NCBI GenBank assembly: GCA_003131665.1
Contig: PKWA01000119.1
Location: 1 to 7,428, forward strand
DNA from: Acidimicrobiaceae bacterium
GTDB lineage: Bacteria > Actinomycetota > Acidimicrobiia > Acidimicrobiales > RAAP-2
Length of the DNA: 7,428 bases
Reading direction: 5' to 3'
The translations under genes and the position numbers were made by a program. This document shows positions 1-6,028 of the stretch, piece by piece. The notes below the pieces were generated by a model. That model was not told the DNA's origin. It was given only the letters and a program-made list of their open reading frames with translations, and made no database searches. The number at the start of each line of letters is the position of its first letter. Position 1 is the stretch's first letter.

Positions 1-1938
1 GATGGTGATCGCGGTGCTGATCACGCTGGTCACTCCAGCCCGCGTCGCTTTCAGCGTGTAGTCGCCCACCGTGCCGGTGATCTCACAGTTGGTGAAGTCC
101 GCCTCGCCCGCTGCGACGGCCACCACAAGGGCGTCACAGGTGAGAGTGCCGGCGCCCGGTTGGGTGTTGATCGCCAGGGTCACCGAGCCATTCGAGGTCG
201 CGGTCTCGATGTTGCCGCCAACGTCTTCCAGGGCGACCACGGGGTCGGGGCTGAAGGTGGTCCCATCGACGGCGCCAGTGGGTTGGCTGAGCAAGACCAG
301 CTTCGAAGCAGTGTTGATCAACAACGTGAAGGTCACGCTGGTGACGCTGAGCGAGTCCGCGGCGTCGGTGGCGGTGATCGAGTAGTTGCCCACCGTGCCG
401 GTGATGGCGCAGCCGGCGAAGGTGGCTTTGCCGCTCGCGGCGTTTAGTGGGTTCGTGGTGCAGGCGAGACTCGCGCCGATAGCCGGCTGGGTGGCGATGG
501 TGAGATCGATCGACGCCGACGAGGCGGTGAGAACGTTGCCGCCCACGTCCTCCACCCACACGCTGGGCTGAGTCGTCCAGATCTTGCCATCGGTGGTGCC
601 GGCCGGCTGGGTCTGAAAGACCAGTTGACTCGCGGCGCCGATCGTCAAGGTGATCGCCGCGCTCGTCACCGAACTCAGTCCCGGCGAGCTCGCGATCAAG
701 GTGTAAGAACCGATCACGCCGGTGAGCACGCAGTTGCTAAAGGTCGCCACCCCGGCCAGCGCGGTGACGACGTTGTTGGCACAGGCGAGGACGCCCCCGC
801 CCACGGGCGCGCTGTTGATCGCCAAGGTCACCAGCGCCGAACTCGAGACGACGTTGCCCCCGACGTCCTGGACCTGGACGACCGGCGACGTGCTGAGGGT
901 CAGTCCGTCGACGCCCCCGCCCGGCGGCGTCGAGAAGGCGAGTTTGCTGGCCGCGGCCAGCGAGATCGTGATCGCGGTGCTGTCGCCGACCGTCAGGGCA
1001 CCAGAGGAGGCAGCCACGACGTAGTTGCCGGTGGCGCCACTAATCGAACAGCCCGAGAAGTCCGCGACACCGGCGACAGCCGCCACGGGATTCGACGCAC
1101 ATGCGAGAACCGCGCCGGACGCGGGCTGGGTCGAAATCGCGAGTGTGATCGACGCGACCGAAGTGGACACCAAATTGCCACCAATGTCCTCGACCGCGAC
1201 TTTCAGATCAGGGCTAAAGGTGACTCCGTCGACCGCGCCACTGGGCTGTGCTACGAAGGCGAGTTGGTTCGCGACCCCGACGCCCAAGGTGAAAGGGTCC
1301 GACGTTGCCGTCGAAACGGTATTCAATGTTTCGTCGGTTGCCAGGAGTGTGTAACTTCCCGTCGCTCCTGCAATTTTGCATCCAGCAAAAGTGGTCTTTC
1401 CGCTCGCCGCGTTCTGAGGATTCGTGGTGCACGTCACACTCGCGCCACTAGTCGGCTGCGTAGCGATGGATAGTTGTATTTGATCAGACGAGGTCGTCTC
1501 GACATTGCCACCTACGTCTTCGACCCACACCTTGGGCGCCGCGACGAGCGTCGCGCCGATCGTGCCTGCGCCGGGCTCAGCGTCGAAAATGAGTTGACTC
1601 GCGGCACCAATACCAAGGGTCAGCACCGCACTTATCGCACTCGTATAAGTTCCACCCGACGTCGCCGTCGCCGAGATTTTGTAGTTCCCGATCGCCCCCG
1701 TCAACTCACAGCCGGCATTCAAAAAATTAACGATGCCTGCGACGGCGGTCACTGGGTTCGTCGTGCACGTTAGAGTGCCCCCACCACCCGGCTGGGTCGA
1801 GATCGCGAGCGTGACTTGCGTCGAGGAGTCCGAAGTCACGGTGGCGCCCACCGAAGTCTCCAACGTCACGATCGGCTGGCCCGTCCACGCAATCCCGTCG
1901 GTCGCCCCGGTGGGCTGAGTCGTGAAGACGAGTTTGTT
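1..1938 (-). repeat. Six tandem Ig-like protein repeats in two three-domain super-units
   Basis: Repeat boundaries read on the minus strand are approximately 1938-1600, 1599-1270, 1269-949, 948-631, 630-307 and 306-1. Units are 106-113 codons long and diverged at the DNA level. Repeats 2 and 5 share V-W-V-E-D-V-G-G-N-V, I-A-T-Q-P, C-T-T-N-P and A-A-S-G-K. Repeats 3 and 6 share G-A-V-D-G and T-F-S-P-D, then V-A and A-D-F. Repeats 1 and 4 share the G-G-G before the first cysteine. This indicates duplication of a block of three domains of about 323 residues. The sixth repeat is almost complete at the left edge. Confidence 0.85.
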
Positions 1939-2103
1939 GCCCACGGCGTACGCCACGCCCGGAGTCCAAACCACGATGGCCGCGCTGAACAAGAAGAGCG
2001 CCTGCACGCTCACGATCACCGTACGAGACCATAGAGAAAATTTTTTCCTCTGCCTCGACAGGACTTTGGCGTCTACGCGCCGCGTGGTCGTCGGTCTCGA
2101 CAT
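1..2103 (-). CDS. Large secreted or surface Ig-like repeat protein (C-terminus beyond left edge)
   Basis: An uninterrupted frame runs from ATG at 2103 to the left edge, giving 701 residues without a stop. Residues 1-27 are basic and polar. Residues about 28-46 are hydrophobic (VIVSVQALFLFSAAIVVW), and an A-Y-A signal-peptidase site sits at 51-53, so export by Sec is predicted. From residue 56 onward there are six beta-rich repeats starting near residues 56, 169, 279, 386, 492 and 600. Each has an opening like [S/N]-x-L-x-F-x-x-Q-P, a central V-E-D-V-G-G-N-V, a C-x17-C (x18 between the cysteines in the first), and a G-x-Y closing strand. The architecture resembles actinobacterial adhesin-like Ig repeat proteins, and function is otherwise inferred. 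The anchor (LPXTG, membrane helix or other) would lie outside the window. The Shine-Dalgarno is weak: a CAGG about 8 nt upstream, inside a hairpin. All plus-strand frames across this region are shadows of it. Confidence 0.9.
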   Translation of the reverse strand, partial: MSRPTTTRRVDAKVLSRQRKKFSLWSRTVIVSVQALFLFSAAIVVWTPGVAYAVGNKLVFTTQPTGATDGIAWTGQPIVTLETSVGATVTSDSSTQVTLAISTQPGGGGTLTCTTNPVTAVAGIVNFLNAGCELTGAIGNYKISATATSGGTYTSAISAVLTLGIGAASQLIFDAEPGAGTIGATLVAAPKVWVEDVGGNVETTSSDQIQLSIATQPTSGASVTCTTNPQNAASGKTTFAGCKIAGATGSYTLLATDETLNTVSTATSDPFTLGVGVANQLAFVAQPSGAVDGVTFSPDLKVAVEDIGGNLVSTSVASITLAISTQPASGAVLACASNPVAAVAGVADFSGCSISGATGNYVVAASSGALTVGDSTAITISLAAASKLAFSTPPGGGVDGLTLSTSPVVQVQDVGGNVVSSSALVTLAINSAPVGGGVLACANNVVTALAGVATFSNCVLTGVIGSYTLIASSPGLSSVTSAAITLTIGAASQLVFQTQPAGTTDGKIWTTQPSVWVEDVGGNVLTASSASIDLTIATQPAIGASLACTTNPLNAASGKATFAGCAITGTVGNYSITATDAADSLSVTSVTFTLLINTASKLVLLSQPTGAVDGTTFSPDPVVALEDVGGNIETATSNGSVTLAINTQPGAGTLTCDALVVAVAAGEADFTNCEITGTVGDYTLKATRAGVTSVISTAITI

Positions 2104-2108
2104 GATCT

Positions 2109-2130
2109 ACGCCTGAAAGACTTCAGGCGT
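2109..2130 (-). promoter_or_regulatory. 9-bp inverted repeat just before the surface-protein start
   Basis: ACGCCTGAA and TTCAGGCGT form a perfect 9-bp stem around a 4-nt loop. The downstream arm ends 5 nt from the ATG at 2103. That arm holds the only purine-rich Shine-Dalgarno-like bases (CAGG), so folding of the mRNA could hide the ribosome site. Alternatively it is a DNA operator for a dimeric repressor. No T-run follows, so it is not a standard terminator. The role is inferred; the symmetry is seen directly. Confidence 0.45.
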
Positions 2131-2145
2131 CTAGCCCACTCGTAC

Positions 2146-2157
2146 GCAGTGCACTGC
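2146..2157. promoter_or_regulatory. 12-bp perfect palindrome upstream of the surface-protein gene
   Basis: GCAGTGCACTGC is identical to its reverse complement and lies about 43 nt upstream of the surface-protein ATG. The position would suit an operator near the promoter. A 12-bp palindrome can also occur by chance in GC-rich DNA, and no second copy is seen in the window. Confidence 0.25.
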
Positions 2158-2642
2158 AGAGGAGCGAAGCGGGTCTCGAGCGCAGTCACGCCACACCGGG
2201 GGGACGAACTTTCGCTGCGAAGTGCGTTGTCGGGTCGGGCCCGGTCGCCACGACAGAAGTGGTCAGTCCGTACGCTCGTTACGTTCGAGTCGCGCACCTT
2301 CACGTCCGCAGGTCGCGGACTCAACGCCACCACGTGTCGCGCCCAAACTTTCTGAGTGCACGAACCGACATGGGTAACGCGGCACTACGTCGTACCCGCG
2401 AATCGACCATAGGCTCTCCCCGGTTCATTGTCAGATTACTTCTCGCATCGACACAATTCCTGGTCAGAACGAAAACGCAGTGGCGTGACTCGCCGCCAGG
2501 CATGACTTCGAACCAGTCGTCATATGAATCGCAGAGTGAACTTGAAGATTTGATGAAAAATTGACTTTGGCGCAGAGACTCACCGACTTGGATCGTCACG
2601 TTGACGGCTGCTGGCCAAGGGGCGGGACGCACGCGGTCACTG

Positions 2643-3095
2643 TCAGCGCAGGTAGAGATCCAGTCGCCAACTCCCGGTCATCTCGTAATCGCACAGTGAC
2701 GAGGTGAACGTGCACATGACCTCGAGCACTTTGGCCGCCGGCGTATCGGCCGGAACGTCGAGCAACAGTCCGCGCTGGCTGTGATTCTGGCGCACCGAAT
2801 ACGGAGCGCCGCCGAGGAGCATCGTGATGCGCTCGGCGCTGAGACGACCCCTTGAGTGCAAGACACCGAGTGAGGACGCCAGTGCCTCTCCGTGGCGAGG
2901 CGCCGACGTGACAAGGGACGCCACGGCGACACCCTTATTCACCCACAGTCCAAAAACATTCACCTTGAGATCTGCGACGTCGTCCACCACTCCCGGCACG
3001 ACGTTGCACCATCCCCGGCCCGACGCGATCGATTCAACAGCGCGAATGGCGTCGCCACGTTCGTCGGAGAACTGCAGTTCGCTACGCGTGCTCAC
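2643..3095 (-). CDS. Conserved-looking protein of unknown function, 150 aa
   Basis: I do not recognise this family. The frame stays open to a TTG at 3182, which would overlap the preceding metallopeptidase gene by 44 nt. The GTG at 3095 is preferred because GGGAG lies 5 nt before it (3101-3105), and it leaves a 43-nt gap after the metallopeptidase stop. The protein begins V-S-T-R-S-E-L-Q-F. It has mixed alpha/beta character, three cysteines (residues 30, 128, 135), a central hydrophobic segment V-N-V-F-G-L-W-V-N-K-G, and the ending W-R-L-D-L-Y-L-R. No signal peptide or membrane helix is evident, so it is probably cytosolic. It is last in the phaB-zincin-unknown run and probably co-transcribed. 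No terminator hairpin with a T-run is visible after it. The gene call rests on spacing, ribosome site and protein-like composition, not on homology. Confidence 0.72.
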   Translation of the reverse strand: MSTRSELQFSDERGDAIRAVESIASGRGWCNVVPGVVDDVADLKVNVFGLWVNKGVAVASLVTSAPRHGEALASSLGVLHSRGRLSAERITMLLGGAPYSVRQNHSQRGLLLDVPADTPAAKVLEVMCTFTSSLCDYEMTGSWRLDLYLR

Positions 3096-3138
3096 GAGTG
3101 CTCCCGTGGCGAACGCGTGGCGCTTGGTGTGAACGAGG

Positions 3139-3486
3139 CTAAGCCCAACCCAGCTCCTCCAGACGGGGGTCGCTGATCCCAAAGTGGTGCGCGACTTCGT
3201 GGATAACGGTCTTTCGAATTTGGGCCTTCACTTCTTCTTCACTGGTGCAACGTGAACAGATGGTCTTTTGATAGAGAGTGATCCGGTCCGGCAGCACGGC
3301 GTTATAACTGAGTGGCCCACGCCGAGTCAGAGGAATGCCTTCGTACAGTCCAAAGAGTGAACGGCCCGCGGCCTCGTCTTCAACGATGACCGCCAAGTTC
3401 TCTATCTGTGATGACAGCTCGGCCGGCAGTGAAGAGAGCGCCTCGGTCGCGAGCTCCTCGAAGCGTTCGTTGGATATTTCGAACAT
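3139..3486 (-). CDS. Small zinc metallopeptidase-like protein (zincin, DUF1025-type)
   Basis: A 115-residue protein with H-E-V-A-H at residues 96-100 and Asp at 106, giving the HExxHxxxxxD zinc-binding pattern of the short 'possibly zinc metallopeptidase' (minigluzincin) family. His96, His100 and Asp106 would be the ligands and Glu97 the general base. The N-terminus (M-F-E-I-S-N-E-R-F-E-E-L) and the acidic V-E-D-E segment near 35-38 also match that family, and the length is typical. There is no signal peptide, so it should be cytosolic. Two cysteines at 77 and 80 form a C-x-x-C that might add structural metal binding. The start has no clear Shine-Dalgarno. It begins 16 nt after the phaB stop, so translation may be coupled. 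The substrate of the family is unknown. The position after phaB suggests co-expression, not proven involvement in PHA metabolism. Confidence 0.92.
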   Translation of the reverse strand: MFEISNERFEELATEALSSLPAELSSQIENLAVIVEDEAAGRSLFGLYEGIPLTRRGPLSYNAVLPDRITLYQKTICSRCTSEEEVKAQIRKTVIHEVAHHFGISDPRLEELGWA

Positions 3487-3502
3487 CTTCGAAGCGTACC
3501 GG

Positions 3503-4243
3503 TCACATATCGAGTCCGCCGTTGACGGGGATGACGGCTCCGGTGATATACGCCGCTTGGTCGTCGAGCAGACAGGTCACCGCGTAGGCCACCTCGGCGG
3601 GATCCCCGAGGCGACCCACTGGAATACGCGCCACGATTTTCTCGAGGATCTTCTCGGGTACCGAGGCCATCATGTCGGTAGAAATGAAACCTGGCGCGAT
3701 GCAGTTCACCGTGATGCCCTTGCCGGCCAACTCGAGCGCGAGGGTCTTGGTCAGGCCGTGCATGCCCGACTTGGCGGTGGCGTAGTTGGCCTGACCGACG
3801 TTGCCCGTCTCACCGATGATCGAACTGATATTGACGATCCGTCCGGAGCCTCGCGCGATCATGTGCTCGATGACGGCTTTGACCATGTAAAAGCACCCCG
3901 AGATATTGATGCGCATGACACCGTGCCACTCCTCGATGGTCATGCGCCGCACCGTGCGGTCAATATTGATCCCGGCGTTGTTGATGAGATAGTCGACGTT
4001 GCCGTAGGTGCCAATCACCTCGTCAATGAAGCGCACGCAGTCTTGGGGATTGCCCACGTCCATTTGGTGAACGCTGATCGACAGTCCCTGGGCGACGGCC
4101 GCTTTTCGCATCACCTCGGCGGCGTCGCCGTTGGAGAGATACCCCGCACAGACGTGCGCGCCGCCCTCGGCCAGGGCCAGCGTGATCGCGCGACCGATTC
4201 CCCGGGTCCCGCCCGTTACTACCGCTACCTTTTGTTCACTCAT
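3503..4243 (-). CDS. phaB: Acetoacetyl-CoA reductase (NADPH-dependent SDR)
   Basis: This enzyme should reduce acetoacetyl-CoA to (R)-3-hydroxybutyryl-CoA, the monomer used by PHA synthase, in the cytosol. The 246-residue product is exactly the usual PhaB length. Classical SDR landmarks are present: T-G-G-T-R-G-I-G (10-17) for the cofactor, N-N-A-G (88-91), Asn113, and the catalytic Ser141, Tyr154 and Lys158 in N-I-S-S and N-Y-A-T-A-K. The 'G-F-I-S-T-D-M' segment after P-G is typical of FabG/PhaB. The ATG at 4243 is chosen over the GTG at 4252 because GGGGAGG (4253-4259) sits 9 nt upstream of the ATG but abuts the GTG. A FabG function (3-oxoacyl-ACP reductase) cannot be excluded from sequence, but the nearby phaC favours PhaB. 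It is probably the first gene of a phaB-zincin-unknown transcription unit. Confidence 0.93.
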   Translation of the reverse strand: MSEQKVAVVTGGTRGIGRAITLALAEGGAHVCAGYLSNGDAAEVMRKAAVAQGLSISVHQMDVGNPQDCVRFIDEVIGTYGNVDYLINNAGINIDRTVRRMTIEEWHGVMRINISGCFYMVKAVIEHMIARGSGRIVNISSIIGETGNVGQANYATAKSGMHGLTKTLALELAGKGITVNCIAPGFISTDMMASVPEKILEKIVARIPVGRLGDPAEVAYAVTCLLDDQAAYITGAVIPVNGGLDM

Positions 4244-4252
4244 TCGAATCAC

Positions 4253-4259
4253 CCTCCCC
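4253..4259 (-). promoter_or_regulatory. Strong ribosome binding site that fixes the phaB start
   Basis: GGGGAGG on the minus strand lies 9 nt before ATG 4243. It is too close to the in-frame GTG at 4252 for that to serve as start, so it decides the 246-aa form of PhaB. Confidence 0.7.
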
Positions 4260-4264
4260 TGGTC

Positions 4265-4294
4265 ACCCTATCCATCTCGCGCGCGAGGGACCAA
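4265..4294 (-). promoter_or_regulatory. Weak candidate promoter for phaB with a palindrome in its spacer
   Basis: On the minus strand TTGGTC (4289-4294) and TAGGGT (4265-4270, fitting TAnnnT) are 18 nt apart. Between them lies the perfect 12-bp palindrome CTCGCGCGCGAG (4276-4287), which could be an operator. A caveat is that transcription starting 6-8 nt after the -10 box would begin at or within the ribosome site, leaving a leader of about 15 nt. The real promoter may therefore lie further upstream, or phaB may be read through from the SDR gene. Confidence 0.22.
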
Positions 4295-4391
4295 GTGGGG
4301 GTGTTTTCTTAAGTTGCCCTCGACTCGGGCTCGACGCAGCCCCGCGAGTAGTTCGCAAGCACCATCAAAGATCGTCGCGAAAACAGTGGGA

Positions 4392-5228
4392 CTACGACGC
4401 CTCCGACAGGGCCTTGGCGATCGTGATCGTCTCACTGTCGAGCGACGACGGCTCGTGGAATCGTGTCACGTCGAGTTCGTCGATGAGTTGCAGTGACGCG
4501 CGGATGGCTTCGGGGGTGTTCTCGGCGAACACGACGCCGTGGGTCTCGCCCACGAATATCCGGGCAACCCGCCCGCCCGCGACCGAATAGATATTGCCAT
4601 TCACCGCGCACTCGTCACTGGCGAGGTAGACCACGAGCGGACTGACCGAGTCGGTCGAGACTTTGGGCGCGAGATCGCCGAGGATGCCCTCGGTCATTCG
4701 GGTCAAGGCAATCGGGGCGATCGCGTTGACCTTGATGCCGTGCTCGGCGCCCTCGAGGGCGAGTACGCGCGTCAACCCGGCCAGACCGGCCTTGGCCGCG
4801 CCGTAGTTGGCTTGGCCGAAGTTGCCAAAGAGGCCCGACGCCGACGACGTGTTGACGACACGACCGTATCCCTGGGCGCGCATGAGACGAAACGCCGGTT
4901 GACAGACGTAGAGGGCACCTTTGAGGTGCACGTCGATCACCTGGTCGATCATGGCGGCGTCCAGCGCGCTCTGCACGATCGCTTCGCCCCCTAACGCGGT
5001 GGCAACACTGTCGTGATTGGGCGACGCGACGCCGCCGAGGGCGACGATCTCTTCGACGACCTGCTCGGCGGCCGACGTGGACGATCCGCTGCCGTCGAGT
5101 GCCCCGCCGAGGTCATTCACGAGCACGCTCGCTCCCCTCGCCGCGAGGGCGAGCGCGTGCGAGCGCCCCAAACCGCCGCCGGCGCCGGTAATGATCGCGA
5201 CTCGCCCGTCAAAGCGAAGTTCATCCAT
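4392..5228 (-). CDS. SDR dehydrogenase, (3R)-hydroxyacyl-CoA dehydrogenase-like, with an apparent internal deletion
   Basis: A 278-residue member of the short-chain dehydrogenases related to the dehydrogenase domain of peroxisomal multifunctional enzyme type 2. Features seen: T-G-A-G-G-G-L-G (14-21), the family hallmark V-N-D-L-G-G (37-42) followed by a G-S-G-S-S loop, N-T-S-S-A-S-G with catalytic Ser129, N-Y-G-A-A-K with Tyr142 and Lys146, and N-A-I-A-P-I (168-173). The expected reaction is NAD(P)-linked interconversion of 3-hydroxyacyl-CoA and 3-ketoacyl-CoA, feeding or draining PHA monomers. Oddly, S-A-L-D-A (88-91 region) runs directly into A-M-I-D-Q-V. Relatives have about 24 more residues here, including the N-N-A-G strand, so the enzyme may be inactive or altered. 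The start is supported by GGGAG 6 nt upstream. It begins 2 nt after the hydrolase stop. Residues from about 221 are an extra C-terminal extension, as in related actinobacterial enzymes. Confidence 0.92.
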   Translation of the reverse strand: MDELRFDGRVAIITGAGGGLGRSHALALAARGASVLVNDLGGALDGSGSSTSAAEQVVEEIVALGGVASPNHDSVATALGGEAIVQSALDAAMIDQVIDVHLKGALYVCQPAFRLMRAQGYGRVVNTSSASGLFGNFGQANYGAAKAGLAGLTRVLALEGAEHGIKVNAIAPIALTRMTEGILGDLAPKVSTDSVSPLVVYLASDECAVNGNIYSVAGGRVARIFVGETHGVVFAENTPEAIRASLQLIDELDVTRFHEPSSLDSETITIAKALSEAS

Positions 5229-5230
5229 GA

Positions 5231-6028
5231 TTATCTCCCACTACGTTGAGTATTTGCACTGGTCGTGGCGATTGGTCGAATCGGCGTGATCGTCGAAGTG
5301 GGGGGCTCGGCGACGGCGCGGCCGAGGAACGTGTCGACGACGCGCGCCAGTTCCGTTGCGGGCTCGGGCCGCTGCAAGTCGTGACCGTCGGGTACGACGA
5401 TCAACGTGGCGCCGGGGATCCGTGCGCACAGCGAGCGACTGTTAGCGATGGGCGCCACTCGGTCATTGATCCCACAGACCACGAGGGTCGGCGCCGCAAT
5501 GGCACCGAGAAACGGAATGCTCGACCAGGCGGAGATGGCCATGGTGCGCCACATCGCCGACGTCGCTTGGGAGCGGTCGAACGTAGACGCCGCGCCTAAT
5601 CCATCGAACGTGCTCCAGCCATTGAGGGTCGCGCCCGCGCCGCACGATGTGGCCACCAGCACCAGGCGGCGAACTCTCGAGGGGTATTGAAACGCAAACT
5701 GCTGAGCGACGGCGCCCCCGTGTGAGAACCCCAGAACGTCGACCTGGTCCAGGCCAACGTCGTCGAGCACCGAGACCGCCAGCTCAGCCAGTTGGGCTAT
5801 CGACAAGGGCAGGACAGGTGAGGGACTCTGTCCGACCCCGGGAGCATCGAAGCTGACGATGGTTCGGTCACCTAAAGCGTGAATGAACGGGTCCCAACTC
5901 TCGAGCGGGCGGGTAAGTCCGTTCAGGAGCAACAAGGGTTCCCCGTGGCCTTGCACGCGCAGGTTGACTAGATGTCCGCGAACCCATCGCAGCGGCGCAT
6001 CGTAGGACTGTTGGGGGGCGTTACTCAA
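5231..6028 (-). CDS. Alpha/beta hydrolase resembling intracellular PHA depolymerase
   Basis: The product is 265 residues if translation starts at TTG 6028, which overlaps the phaC stop as TTGA. No ATG is available in frame inside this region, and a GTG at 5956 would cut into the first strand. The frame stays open further upstream into phaC, but that part reads as an arginine-rich shadow. Seen: an oxyanion-type L-L-L-L-N-G (33-38), D-A-P-G-V-G-Q-S (61-68), the nucleophile elbow G-F-S-H-G with Ser102, and A-Q-Q-F-A after it. Asp189 lies in G-I-N-D-R and His216 in D-G-H-D, completing the triad. The N-G-x-x-x-x, P-G-V-G-x-S and A-Q-Q-F-A pattern is that of PhaZ-type depolymerases, which release hydroxyacids from stored PHA. 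The cap between residues about 131 and 160 looks some 35 residues shorter than in relatives. The C-terminal tail (about 240-265) is Pro/Thr/Ser-rich. A different esterase role is possible. Confidence 0.85.
   Translation of the reverse strand: MSNAPQQSYDAPLRWVRGHLVNLRVQGHGEPLLLLNGLTRPLESWDPFIHALGDRTIVSFDAPGVGQSPSPVLPLSIAQLAELAVSVLDDVGLDQVDVLGFSHGGAVAQQFAFQYPSRVRRLVLVATSCGAGATLNGWSTFDGLGAASTFDRSQATSAMWRTMAISAWSSIPFLGAIAAPTLVVCGINDRVAPIANSRSLCARIPGATLIVVPDGHDLQRPEPATELARVVDTFLGRAVAEPPTSTITPIRPIATTSANTQRSGR
5234..5239 (-). promoter_or_regulatory. Ribosome binding site of the SDR gene inside the hydrolase 3' end
   Basis: GGGAGA, formed by the last sense codons of the hydrolase, lies 5 nt before ATG 5228. 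The TAA of the hydrolase falls between site and start. This arrangement supports coupled translation of the two genes. Confidence 0.6.

Larger units (their letters stand above)
2104..2642. other. 539-nt stretch without a convincing gene
   Basis: No frame here has a recognisable protein family or convincing length together with a ribosome site. It separates the 3' end of the unknown 150-aa gene from the surface-protein gene, so it should carry the promoter of the latter. No strong -35/-10 pair could be picked out on the minus strand. Seen within it: the hairpin at 2109-2130, a 12-bp palindrome at 2146-2157, a small inverted repeat GTCCGC/GCGGAC at 2304-2320, a short CGTCA/TGACG inverted repeat at 2594-2606, and a more AT-rich patch around 2400-2570. 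A 29-codon minus-strand frame at 2321-2410 has a good Shine-Dalgarno (GGGGAG, then ATG) but no recognised product. No tRNA was found. Confidence 0.6.
4244..4391. other. 148-nt intergenic gap between the SDR gene and phaB
   Basis: This is the only sizeable break in the PHA gene run. It holds the phaB ribosome site and the weak promoter candidate. It also holds a GC-rich imperfect hairpin (GGGCT/AGCCC, 4327-4342) with no following T-run, which is therefore not a clear terminator. No coding frame of note is seen. Confidence 0.5.

Noticed and set aside
625..1473. Long plus-strand frame of 282 codons across the repeat region
   Set aside because: Arg/Asp/Gly-rich composition without any fold signature. 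It lies antisense to the surface-protein gene and is kept open by GC-rich codon structure.
1..2103. CRISPR or mobile-element origin of the repetitive left region
   Set aside because: The repeats are long, diverged, in frame and encode beta-rich protein domains. There are no short identical repeats with spacers, terminal inverted repeats or transposase.
2270..2300. GTTCGAGTC resembling a tRNA T-loop
   Set aside because: The flanking bases do not form a T-stem, and no acceptor, D or anticodon arm could be assembled on either strand.
2149..2632. Several 68-103 codon frames on both strands of the intergenic stretch
   Set aside because: They overlap each other, mostly have no good ribosome site and have no recognisable family. 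Only the 29-codon frame has a ribosome site worth noting.
3096..3182. Longer form (179 aa) of the unknown protein from TTG 3182
   Set aside because: It would overlap the zincin gene by 44 nt, while GTG 3095 has GGGAG at ideal spacing.
3335..4312. Plus-strand frame of 325 codons opposite phaB and the zincin
   Set aside because: His/Asp/Arg-rich shadow of two well-supported minus-strand genes; no recognisable motif.
4320..4350. GC-rich hairpin after the SDR gene as a terminator
   Set aside because: The stem is short or bulged and no T-run follows it, so intrinsic termination is not supported.
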